From: Oreohelix idahoensis
Taxonomy: Eukaryota > Mollusca > Gastropoda > Stylommatophora > Oreohelicidae
Reading direction: 5' to 3'
Length of the DNA: 64,000 nucleotides
Assembly: GCA_024509875.1 (NCBI GenBank)
Contig: JAMPIV010000279.1
Coordinates: 55,110 to 119,109 of the forward strand
Part shown: positions 44,531-54,319 of the stretch, one piece after another
Numbering within the stretch: the stretch's first letter is position 1
How the letters are laid out: the number at the start of each line of letters is the position of its first letter
Notes under the pieces: generated by a model
Seen by the model: only the letters and a program-made list of their open reading frames with translations
What the model was told of the DNA's origin: nothing
The model's database searches: none
Translations under genes and position numbers: made by a program

Positions 44531-45050
44531 TTGTTAATAGCATTGTAGAAGGCATTTGCAGTTATCAAAAGGAAATGAATAGTTAATAAATTCCTGGTAT
44601 TTTTTAAATACCATCTGTTAAATTAACACAATGTCATTTTCACAAAATTCACAATCCAAAAAGAAATGCACCGATATAAAAATCCTTGAAATATAATTTG
44701 AAATGCCTGTGTCAAAAATTATAAATGTGAGACACGACCCACACACGTCTGCTCAGTAATTTACCAAGATCGTGGGAAGTAAAAATCAGATATCTAATTT
44801 TTATTCCTCTTCATCACAGAAGTCTTACCTCTCTCCACATTTTCATTAGTGTCTTTAACTTTTCTCTACTTTTACATTACCCATTCATATTCTGTCTAAA
44901 CCCAGACATTCACTATTTCCATACTCGCGACACGTAGCAATCGCCTTGCTGCTGAAATTAATTGGGAACAATATACAGGCATCTCAGCACCCTCAATAAC
45001 AAGAGTCGTCCTGGCAGTGGCCTTTGTTCTAGACATGTATTTGACTTGCT
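44531..45050. other. No recognisable feature
   Basis: AT-rich DNA between the LINE 5' end and the minisatellite; short ORFs only. Confidence 0.45.
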
Positions 45051-45996
45051 TGTTTATTTGTGCACACCATGTATTTATCTGTTCCTGTGTGCACGCTTGG
45101 TATTTATCTGCTTCTTAGTGCACACTGTATTTATTTGTTTCTTTGTGCATATTTTTTTTATATTTTTTGTATTTCTTTATGCACACTCCGTCTTTATTTG
45201 TTGTTTGTGTACACTTTGTTGTTTTTTCCTTTTATGCACACAGTGTATTTATTTGGGGGATGGGGGTGTTGCGCATTACTGGGTCTTCTGGGGAGACTAA
45301 GAAAGAATAGTACTACTGTGTCCTCATGCATGTCGGATAAAGCGACTTATTATTTGAGGTTGTGCTGGGTCTGGAAATGTCATCATAAAAAACAAATTGG
45401 TACAGAAACTATTCCTGCAAGAACACATGAAAACATCGGTGCAGGCATCCTTCTATGGAACCAGCTGTTGGGGGTCGCTCCTTGCTCCATTGGAAGCAAT
45501 GATGATAAGAATGCTGTTTCTTGTCGCAGACATAGATTTATACTAGTTTCTCTGTGATTTATTTGTGTTGTCGTTCACAGACTGCATCTATTCGTCTCTT
45601 CGCCTTCACTTTGGATTTTTTTTCTTTGTGCACACTTTGGATCTATTTGTTTCTTTATATACACTTTGGCTTTATATGTTTTTTTTTTCTCCGTCTGCCC
45701 TTTTGATTAGTTGTTTCTTCGGATTTGTTTTCCTTTGCCTACACTCTTGGTTCATTTTATTCTTCGTCTTCACTTTGGATTCTTTTTCCCTTCGTCTACA
45801 CTTTGAATGTATGTTAACTTTTCGTGTACACTTTGGAGTAATTTTTTTTTTATAATTGTGCACACTGTGGATCTATTTGTTTCTTCGTCTACGTGTTAAA
45901 TTAATTTTTTTATATAATTTTTTTTTTTTTTTTTTTTTTTAACCTACAAATAGGGTTTTTTTTAATCACTTACTTGTTGGATTTTTTTTTTTTTTT
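45051..45996. repeat. Degenerate minisatellite based on GTGCACACTTTG...TTTATTTGTTTCTT
   Basis: Loose copies of a ~35-55-bp unit (TTTGTGCACACTTTG / CGTCTACACTTTGGATTC) fill 45051-45260 and 45560-45910 and resume at 47700-47790 beyond the transposon. Poly(T) runs occur at 45920-45940 and 45982-45997. A diverged copy of the short element seen at 41364 interrupts it at about 45255-45345 (ATGCATGTCGGATAAAGCGACT). ORFs here are repeat artefacts. Confidence 0.65.
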
Positions 45997-46085
45997 TAAT
46001 AGGGTGTTTATAAAGTCGCTGTGCAGTGAAATTTACGCTCGGGCGAGACTACGTCACCAGAAATGTGGTTTTCAATTGGGGCTTT

Positions 46086-46387
46086 AAAGACGCCCAAATG
46101 GGAGCCGCGCTGGTGTAATGGCTTCGGCGTTGTACTGGCGACCAGGTGTTCATGGTTCAAACCCGGGCGTCGGCGTTTGAAGAAATGTTTACGGCCGGAA
46201 ATTTGACTGAACAGCCTGAACGGCTCCTGTGATAAACACTCTGTGGATGGGAAGGAGCGAAGCTCCTGACCGGGTTGGAAGGAAAGTCCTCAGGTTCCCC
46301 AGCCTCGCAATGACATGTCATTGGGCCGAAGGGCTGAAAGCCCAAGTGCCGCTGGTTTAAAAAAAAAAAAAAAAAAAGACGCCCAAA
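46086..46387. other. 13-bp target-site duplication flanking the SINE
   Basis: AAAGACGCCCAAA occurs at 46086-46098 and 46375-46387, exactly at the two ends of the SINE. Duplications of this length are typical of LINE-mediated insertion. Confidence 0.95.
46099..46374 (+). mobile_element. tRNA-derived SINE, 276 bp, poly(A) tail
   Basis: The 5' part has a pol III A box (TGGTGTAATGG, 46111-46121) and B box (GGTTCAAACCC, 46154-46164), spaced as in a tRNA. A non-tRNA body follows and the element ends in about 19 A (46359-46377, overlapping the duplication). Perfect 13-bp duplications flank it. The parent tRNA is not clear because the stems have decayed. It has no ORF and must use LINE proteins; a poly(A) tail points to a different partner from the CR1-type LINE nearby, which has a GTTC tail. 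Confidence 0.92.
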
Positions 46388-46481
46388 AAATTGTAACGTA
46401 GATTTTATTATTTATCTAGACACTACTGCTCTTGGCTGGCTTGTATTCGGTAAAGTGGCTGTTAACACGATGAGGTTGTGT

Positions 46482-47528
46482 CTACAGCATGGGTTGAAAA
46501 TCTCCACCACGGGCCTCAAGACATGTGTTGACTCGCCTCTTCATATTTTCGAAAACCTTCCGGATAATGGCCGGTGATATTTGCTGAATCTGGGTGACGA
46601 TTTCTGCCTTTAGGTCATTAACTGTTTGCGGATTATTTTCATAAACTTTTCCTTTCAGTGCACCCCACAGATAATAGTCAGGCGGAGTTAGGTCTGGTGA
46701 ACGAGCAGGCCAGATTACACGTGAAATAATGCGATTTGCAAATGTGCCTTCTAAATAATTAAGTGATGTTGCGGCTGTGTGTGCTGTTGCCCCATCCTAC
46801 TGAAACCAGGCTTCTCTAATTTCCCGCTCTGTAAGTTGGGCTATGAATGGTTCCAGGATTAAAGTACGGTTACGTTCTGCATTGATTGTTGCATTGAAAA
46901 ATATTGGCCCAATTATCCGCATACAACTTATGGCGCACCACACTCCGACTTTCTGATCGTGAAGCGGCACTTGATATAATTCATGGGGGTTTTCACTGTT
47001 CCACAGACGATTGTTCTGACTGTTCACGTAACCGTAGAGATTAAACCATGCCTCATCAGTGAAGAAAGTCAAGTCCAGGATATCATCACCTTGTTCAGAA
47101 ATAAAGTTCTGAAACCACATGCAGTAGTTAACTCGGGATTGGTAATCTCTTTCATGGAGTTGAAACACATAAGTTAATCTGTATGGACGAAAGTGCAGCT
47201 TACTCTTCAGAATCTTGTGAACGGTACTCATCGGTAAGTGTACCTGTTGAGACAACTGCCTTAAAGATTTATTTGGGCTCATTGTAATTTTGGCCTGGAT
47301 ATCAAGCATTGTGTCTTCTGAAGTTGAAGGCCTTCCAGATCGGTATGCATCTACCACACTACCTGTAGAACGAAACTTGTCGATCAAATTCCTAACCGCA
47401 TTGCGGTGGGGGACTTGTGAGTCTGGAAATTTCAGTACAAATTGTCGAATTACTTCTTCAGTATATTTGCCACCATTACGAAAGACATGTTCCACCAAAA
47501 ATACCCTGTTTTCAATGGCTAACACCAT
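46482..47528 (-). pseudogene. Tc1/mariner-like transposase with one internal stop
   Basis: The frame is 348 codons and uninterrupted except for TAG at 46797-46799, where FQ-stop-DGATAH replaces the usual FQQDGA (CAG to TAG). The N-terminus has a helix-turn-helix of the type common in arthropod elements (EEVIRQFVLKFPDSQVPHRNAVRNLI) and GRPSTSED. The catalytic landmarks are all present: TDEAWF (first Asp), QDGATAH (second Asp), and SPDLTPPDYYLWG (third Asp, about 38 residues on by my count). It ends FQPML at 46482. As it stands it would give a truncated, inactive protein. Confidence 0.9.
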
Positions 47529-47690
47529 TTCCTTTCAGCAATGAAACCGCGAAAATAACAACGGCTTGTTGTGTAATGCTGCACACGGGATTGTGAAACA
47601 CAGAATGTCATGACGTAAATTTGCATCATTCGTGACGTAATTGCTAAAATATTTTCAAATTCACTGCACAGCCACTTTATAAACACCCTG

Positions 47691-47990
47691 TATTTCGCCA
47701 TCGTCAACATTTTGGATTTTTTTTTGTTAGTTTGTGCACACTTTGTTAACATCAGTTTATTTGCGCACTCGGCGTTCACACTCGACATAATTTTCTTCCC
47801 GTGAAGAGTACGTTTTGATAGTTCCACCCGCTGGTTTGTGTACTTTAAAAATACAACCACTTTAGCCATGGACCAAGTATATTTCGTATCAAAAGTCCAG
47901 AGCTATTTGCACACGGCGCTTGAATAAGCTGCTCCTATACTAGCTGTTTTCAATTGCCTACTGGCAATTATCAATTTGATTTAGCAATGT
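47691..47990. other. Right flank of the transposon: minisatellite resumes
   Basis: TTTTGTTAGTTTGTGCACACTTTG near 47720 continues the repeat seen left of the transposon. After about 47830 the sequence is unrecognised until the LINE at 48012. Confidence 0.5.
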
Positions 47991-48011
47991 TAGTCTGCTG
48001 TAAATTGTAAT

Positions 48012-48770
48012 TCAAAGGTATGTGGGATTCTTTTCTTCTGGAAGCGCATGTCCATTTAGTTTTAGTATGATTTTCTGCACTTTGTTTGAGAGTGTCAAAA
48101 CTATATATGTTGTTTTCTTCTCATTTATGTTTAGGAGCCATTCCTGCATCCTACTGTTTGCTGTTTTCATATTGTCGTTAGCTACCCATAGTGCTAGGTC
48201 ATCAGCATACAGTGAACTGTTGACCCTCTTTGGTAATTCGTCTATTATGTCATTGATGTACATCAGGAACAGTGTAGGAGATAACACTCTGCCTTGTGGC
48301 ACTGCTTGTTCTAATTTCAGTCTGCGGTTTATGTGTCCTTGTAATTACACTCTGGCGTGCCTGTTTTCGTGGAGGTGGTTTACCCACTTGTACATATGCC
48401 CGTAGACTCCATATTTGAGTAGTTTTGGCTATAACCCAGCTCTTCACACTTTATCAAAAGCTTTACCCGTGTCAATCCAGACTGCAGTGCGTGCTTCTTT
48501 TCCTGAAAAGCATCTTCAGTCTCCTGAGTGATATTTATTATTTGGTCCTCTGTAGACTTGTGTTGTCTAAAGCCAGCTTGCTGGGGTGTAATCCATTGCT
48601 TTCTTTCGAGGTGCCCCATCAATCATAATAATCAATCCCATCAATCTAGTACTGCCTAATCTTTCTATCAGTTTACCTGTGCAGCTAAGTAAGCTGATGG
48701 GTCTGGGGCTGTCAGCTTTTGTTCTGTCTTTTCCAGGTTTTTGTACTGGAATCGTCACTGCCTCTTTCCA
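48012..48770 (-). pseudogene. Jockey-like LINE reverse transcriptase, decayed
   Basis: Three minus-strand frames carry consecutive RT motifs: KPGKDRTKAD..RPISLLSCTGKL (48760-48600), QAGFRQHKSTEDQI (48580-48500), and VPQGRVLSPTLFLMYINDI with catalytic YADDLALW (48302-48200). They are separated by frameshifts, and an in-frame stop lies near 48345. The C-terminal part beyond about 48012 is missing. Motif style (PQG.VLSP.LF..YI.D) points to the Jockey/I-type LINEs, not the CR1-type next door. Confidence 0.82.
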
Positions 48771-49427
48771 TATGTGTAATTTTTTTTCTTTTCAGCTATA
48801 TCTTAATGCATTCATCTTCTTTCTATAATGAGCTGTGACTTTTCAGTTGAATATTGCTTTCCAGAGTTTGCTTTTTTCTGCTCTATTCCTGGCAATCGAT
48901 AGTTCTTCCTCAAATTTCTCTAGTTTTTTCTGTCCAGTACGGTTTGTAACTCTTTCTGGCTACACGATGAATTGGTTTCTTTGCTGCTTTCAATATAGCT
49001 CTATTTAACTTTTCTATCATTTCCCCCACTTTTCTGTGTCTTGAGTTGATATCATTGCAAAACTTCTCAGTCAGTTCTTTGTACTTTTCCCAGTTTGCAT
49101 TTTTGTAGCCCCATCGTGGGAAGGGTTGTTGCTGTGGCGGTGTGTATTCTAGGTTGACTTGTCAATTTTACTGGTTTATGATCACTTCCTCCTAGTTGTT
49201 CTTGCACTGTCCTATGTCTTTTGTGCGCTGGCTCTTGTGTTGTAAAGGCTAAGTCTGGGGTAGTGGTGGATTTCCAAAACTTTTGAGTAGAATATTGGTT
49301 GGTCATTTCTCTGGTTTATTAAGTGCAAGTTGTTTTCTAATTCTTAGTCTTCCACTTTCTGTCTTCTGACATCTGTCTCTGTATTCTCACCTTTCTGTGT
49401 GGCTGTTAAAGTCCCCAACTACAGTAC

Positions 49428-49915
49428 AGTTATTGTCGAATGAAAAACACAAATAGTGATACGTCTCACTGGGAGAAAGGACAAGAAAAAACCTGCGTTG
49501 CGGCCACAAGGCCTTCGTCAGGAACAGTCAAACGAAAAACAGAAGTGAAAGAAAGTGAGAATTAAGTAGATAACATAAAAATATAAAAATAAGAGAAAAC
49601 GCTCCCTGATGTGTGTCACATGTTGGAAATAAAATGTCTGCCACTGAACCTGAAACCGGAAGTGGATACTAAATTCAAAGCATAAATAAAAAATAATGAA
49701 AACAAGGACTGGAAAACTGAGTGAGTAAAAAGTAATATTAATATTTTAAAAAACGGAGATGAATAAATAAGGAGAGAGAAGATGAAGAAAAAGTAATATT
49801 AATTTTTTTTTTTTTTTTTAATTTCACGGTTGATCGCAATTATGATACATATAGGACTAGATAGAAAAGGACGTCTCAGACAAATGAATGTTGGTGTTCA
49901 AATCATTGGATTTAA
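49428..49915 (-). mobile_element. Penelope-like fragment inside the LINE
   Basis: The minus-strand block CTGACGAAGGCCTTGTGGCC then GCAACGCAGG (49521-49492) is typical of the terminal repeats of Penelope-like elements, which carry hammerhead ribozyme motifs. No RT or GIY-YIG coding remains. The fragment includes an A/T run at 49801-49820. Its ends are approximate, set by where the LINE endonuclease stops and resumes. Confidence 0.55.
49492..49521 (-). ncRNA. Hammerhead-ribozyme-like core (degenerate)
   Basis: CTGACGA matches the invariant CUGANGA. It is followed by a GGCC-TTGT-GGCC stem-loop (stem II) and GCAAC where GAAAC is expected. One invariant A is therefore replaced by C, so cleavage activity is doubtful. 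Stems I and III cannot be assigned with confidence. Confidence 0.45.
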
Positions 49916-50300
49916 GACAGCCCATAAGATGGATTGTTGGGTATTTCGGCTGCTGCCAGTTCCATAGGTTTTCCTGGTGGGCAATTAATGCTGTATATTC
50001 TGAGAATATCCTGGCCTACCGCAATGTCTGCCTCTGCTACATCTGTATGTCCTCTTATTTGGATTTAAATTTCTTTTGTTGGTAGCGAGTTGAGTGTCAG
50101 GATACGTACGCCCCCTTTGTGCCCGTCTCTATATACCCTTATGGTGTGGTGTCCTCTTATTTGAAATCTCTGGCTTTGGTTTAGATATGTTTCCTGGATG
50201 CAGGCTACATCGATATCTTCAGTATGCAGCCTTGCTACAAGTGCCTGTTTCTTGTTTCTGATCCCCTCTGCATTCCACTGGAGGATGTTTAGATGTTTTG

Positions 50301-50880
50301 TCTTGTTGATGTTTTGGCCAGCAGTATTTACCCCCGGTTTCCGTCTTCTGGCTCCCCAAGAGGGAACAGGGTGATCACCAGTAGCCTTGGGTCGACCCCT
50401 TCGAGTCTTGGGGCCGAGTTTTCCCTCTGCCTGGTGGGACTACTCAGACGGAACGCCACCTCTATGATCAATATTTGCGATTTTTGTTTTGAGCGGAAAA
50501 TACGTTGTGTCGTGTTTACAGCTGGGCTGCGATATGTGCGCCTTTCGGCCCGGCACATCCGATTTCAGCAAGCAGTTTTTTCGAGTTTGCTGTCCTAATC
50601 CCTTGACTGTCCCCAGCCTACCTGCAATGCAGCAGGTGGTTTAAAATTAGAGTTTACCTTCTCCTAGATGAACTGCCGTTCAAGACTTACGAGTTTCATC
50701 TACCCGGAATTTAACCCATGCCTAGGTTGGTACTGGCCAGAGCTTGGTCCACTCGCCAGTGGGTATTGCGCCTGCACCTTACGGGGCCCCAAACTACTCC
50801 CAACCTGGTTATACTGCCGGGCACCCGGTCGCCCCCATAGTAAACGCTGCGAGAAAAAGGTCACCGTGTGATAGTGTTTC
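50301..50880 (-). other. GC-richer segment upstream of the endonuclease
   Basis: Base composition is higher in G+C than either side and lies where ORF1 and the leader of the minus-strand LINE would be. The minus strand has a short Arg/Ser/Pro-rich frame (50558-50328) with no recognised motif. Likely decayed LINE 5' sequence, but not proven. Confidence 0.4.
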
Positions 50881-51002
50881 TATAGACACGTTTGTGCAGA
50901 TGAAGCCATAATGCTTCCGCGGCGACCACTACACCTGGATGTGAGAGGCATCAACATTCACTAATGTAGACGGAACGTCGGGTGCCAGATCCTACATAGA
51001 CC

Positions 51003-51087
<85 letters not shown>
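51003..51087. repeat. (TA)n microsatellite
   Basis: A TA run of about 40 repeats with one TGTC interruption near 51045. It borders the left end of the mariner, which integrates at TA. Confidence 0.95.
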
Positions 51088-51088
<1 letters not shown>

Positions 51089-52045
51089 GAGGGGCGTTCA
51101 GAAAGTAATGCACCACATCGTTTTTCTCAGCTAATAATGAAGATAGAAGCATGACATTTTACACACTTCAAATATGGCTTGTGCCAATTGTGTGCATCAA
51201 ATTGCACCGCAACCGGCCAAATAATACGGCTGCCCTAAACCGTTGAAATGGAGCGTGTTAGCAACTTGCGTTATAAGCAGCGAATTGTGATAGAATTTCT
51301 CGTTGCAGAGAAGGAAACTGTTGTGAACATTCACAAGTGTCTATGTGATGTGTATGGAAGTTTTGCAGTCGTCAGGAGTACAGTCAGTCGCTGGGTTCAG
51401 AGAATCAAAGAATCAGGAAGTGGAGATACGGAGCTGCTTGATCGGCCGCGCTGTGGACGTCCTGCCACAGCCACCAACGCAGAAATGTTGAAATGCCCTG
51501 AGGGCATTATGCTTACTGATAGGCGAATCACTACTCAACAATTGACCTTACAGCTGTCAGTCAGCATTGGTAGTGCAAATGCAGTTATTAAAAACTCTCT
51601 GATTTTCTAAGGTTTGCGCAAGATGGGTTCCTCGAAGTCTCACAAATTACCACCGATTGCAAAGGAAAGCAATTTCTTCTGAATTGTTGGAGCGTTTCAA
51701 TGCTGATGGAGAGAACTTTTTGGCTAAGATCGATACAGGTGACGAAACCTGGGCACATCATTTTGAACCTGAGACAAAAAGACAGTCAATGGAGTGGCAT
51801 CATCCGCAATCATCACGAAGAAAGAAATTCAAGACAATTCCTTCAGCTGGAAAGGTCATGATCATTGTCTTTTGGGACATTGAAGGTGTGATTCTTGTGG
51901 ACGTTATGCCAAGAGGAGAGACAATCAATTCGCAAGCTTACATTAAGACATTGAAAAAACTCAATCAACGTTTTCGCAGAGTTCGACCGCACTAGAATCC
52001 AGCAGACCTGCTTCTCCTTCACGACAATGCGCGACCTCACGCATG
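51088..52045 (+). mobile_element. Mariner transposon, right end lost to an LTR element
   Basis: The left end reads CGAGGGGCGTTCAGAAAGTAATGC, a typical mariner terminal repeat. The transposase follows on the plus strand and is cut at 52045, within the HDNARPH motif, by the LTR of the gypsy-type element that starts at 52046. The rest of the mariner should lie beyond the far end of the tandem LTR array, outside this window. Confidence 0.9.
51248..52041 (+). pseudogene. Mariner transposase, frameshifted and truncated
   Basis: The N-terminal DNA-binding part is well preserved (MERVSNLRYKQRIVIEFLVAEKE, then STVSRWVQRIK and GRPATATN). A frameshift near 51600 moves the reading to another frame (FNADGENFLAKIDTGDETW, first catalytic Asp; then WHHPQSSRRKKFK). 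A TAG at 51993-51995 replaces a Lys or Gln codon just before NPADLLLLHDNARPH (second Asp). The third Asp is lost with the missing end. Confidence 0.9.
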
Positions 52046-52462
52046 TGATAAGGGTGGATTTAACTGGAATGATAAGCCAAAGGGTCTGACCACCAAAAGT
52101 GGATTTAGGCTGACGACAAATCACCACCCCTATCGACACCTGGTATAAAAGTGCAAGATGTAGGTGTCTTCTCTGGTTTATAGTGTTGCTGTGTATGTTG
52201 CAGTAGAATAGTTCACAGGGTACAACACAGGCAACATGATGTGTAGAGTCATGAAAATGGTAACTTCGCTTTATGTTTTATACCATTTATTGCACGCCAC
52301 AAAACAGTCATGATATTTTGTAATCACCAACATAGTTTAACGAATGCAGCATTCAAAATCATATTAGCTGATAGTCATGTAGGATTCAATACTCAATAGT
52401 TCTATTGTAAACAGATAGCTTCTGTATATTCGATATCATAAAGTTCTGGTTCATGAAGCTGT

Positions 52463-52551
<89 letters not shown>

Positions 52552-54222
52552 CAGATCTGGGTGCCTAAGGTTCATACATATAACTTCTGCAACAGTGTCA
52601 GCTGCAGATCATCAATGTTCATAGACAATAATAAATGCTCCCTTCCTGATGCTAGCAGATCAGATGTGTACAATAAGTCAGTTTACTGTCTGCACGTGAA
52701 TAGCATACATGGAATACAGGTCAAACCGACCCTTATAACCTTCCTAAGTCTAACCATCTGACTTGGACGTGATCTCTGATATAACGAATCCTGGAACACA
52801 GACAATAGTCTTGTTGGTCTAGAGCGACCCATATATATATAACTAGTTCAGGTATAAAGATACCGGTGGCGAAAATCCTAGTCAAAGTACCTCTCCATTT
52901 TGAATCACACAGGCGAGCAAGGAGCCACAAAATGACGAACTTCTAGATGATAGCATAAAGTTCAATACAAGAGGAATTACCTTTCTTCGGAAATCAACCA
53001 CGAACATATGCCTCCAGGCAGGCTTGAATAATACTGGGAAATAGTCTAGTTAGCTAACTAACTCACAAAGACAATGTATTTCCCTCAGAAAATCACAAGA
53101 CGCACATTGCGTCCGCTCGCTGCTCAGACCATTTCTAAACTCCCGAGCTGGGCGGAACACACCAAACGAACTACCAGTTTTGACATGCGCAGAACTCCAA
53201 TATCTGAGTCGCCGCTCACATAAGACGATTCTAAGAACATTCGAGATAAAAGTCTTACACAGTCGCGCCTTTTATGGTCATGAACAGAAGCGTTAAGACA
53301 GGTTTCAGACATCTACAACAGTTGACTGATACTACCAAATAAGGAGATATGGTCACGCTTCGTTCAAGAAATTATAGACCGAACGTGTCTCTATACAAGA
53401 GAAGGCAAACTCATAAAAAAATTGTAGTCTCGATATCTCGGGTTATGTCCCTTTGACTGTAAAAAACATAATACACCTTTCAGTCAAAAAATGATCATAC
53501 ATACGAAAAATGATCATACAAAGACTTTGGAAAAAGTAATTATTTGTGCGTAACATTACCGCACCCTCCCGGGAAAAAAAAATGAAACATTTTTTTTTAA
53601 AATCCTGGAGCCGGAAAAAATCTAGGCTCCTAACGCACGTATGATGCGCGGATATATACCTAACAAACTAGCTGAACTCATGGAGCAAAACTGAGATCAT
53701 ATCTCAGGTCCTTAGAGAAAAAATTTATCTAAGTATTCGCGTATATATTCCAGGAAGGTGCCACCAACACACGCCACAATGATGGCAACATCATAATAAA
53801 AGTCAAATTACTCTCATACCAATATATAAAATTAAATATATCATTATGATATCATACAATGTGTTGTGCAAATAGCGGTGTAATATACTAATATACCGCA
53901 CTATATTATTACATTATATAATGCATCAGTAATTAATAACTAATACAATGTTATTCTTCGTTGACATAAAACAATCAATAGAAGAAGATGTGGACATCAT
54001 CCGCTCCCAATCTAGGACAGGACTTGATATCCTCAATGTTCCACAATGGACATAATCTCGCAGACTTCACTGATGTGCTGCGAAAATATCAATAACACAA
54101 ATCTTAAAGACAACTGGTAAATCTCTTAATACAATTATGCAAATATATTATCTAAATGTGGCCGAGTGATCTTTTGGCCCGTATATCACTAACTAAGCCT
54201 TCTTAGATAATTACATGGTACA
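52046..54222 (-). repeat. 3' LTR of copy A
   Basis: On the plus strand it begins TGATAAGGGTGG, and it probably ends ...ATGGTACA at ~54222, where minus-strand TGTACC follows the polypurine tract. It contains a (TA)n run at 52469-52547. A twin lies at 60754. Confidence 0.8.
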
Positions 54223-54229
54223 ATGTTAT

Positions 54230-54246
54230 AAATTCCCCCCAAAAAA
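54230..54246 (-). other. Polypurine tract region of copy A
   Basis: The minus strand reads TTTTTTGGGGGGAATT here; the second copy has TTGGGGAGAAATT at the matching place (about 62938-62950). The gap to the first TG is about 10 bases, so the exact LTR start is uncertain. Confidence 0.55.
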
Positions 54247-54319
54247 GTGAGAAAAAATCTACTAACATGTCATTATAATATTGGACTGTATATCAGGAAA
54301 TATATATATGACAGAAGAA

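Larger units (their letters stand above)
46000..47690 (-). mobile_element. Tc1/mariner-superfamily transposon with ~33-bp TIRs
   Basis: The ends AGGGTGTTTATAAAGTCGCT... (46001-46034) and its inverted copy (47656-47690) match over about 33 bases with one or two differences, both running inward to GTGCAGTGAA. A TA follows the right end; on the left the TA at 45997-45998 is separated by two bases, so the boundary there is uncertain. Inside is a transposase gene on the minus strand. A SINE inserted later near the left end. Without the SINE the element would be about 1.4 kb, normal for the superfamily. Confidence 0.9.
49067..50300 (-). pseudogene. Jockey-like LINE endonuclease, split by an insert
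   Basis: Minus-strand frames give NILQWNAEGIRNKKQAL near 50290-50240 (first motif), CIQETYL (catalytic Glu), CPPGKPMEL around 49990, VGDFNSHTE at about 49425-49395, and GGSDHKPV near 49195. Together these are the endonuclease motifs in the right order. About 0.49 kb of unrelated DNA (about 49428-49915) separates CPPGKP from GDFNSH. Several stops make it non-functional. It belongs with the RT at 48012-48770. Confidence 0.82.

Noticed and set aside
46099..46180. A functional tRNA gene
   Set aside because: A and B boxes are present, but the stems do not pair and the unit continues into a SINE body with poly(A) tail and target-site duplications.
50961..51152. Tyr-Ile repeat ORFs here and at 52453
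   Set aside because: Direct translation of (TA)n microsatellites.
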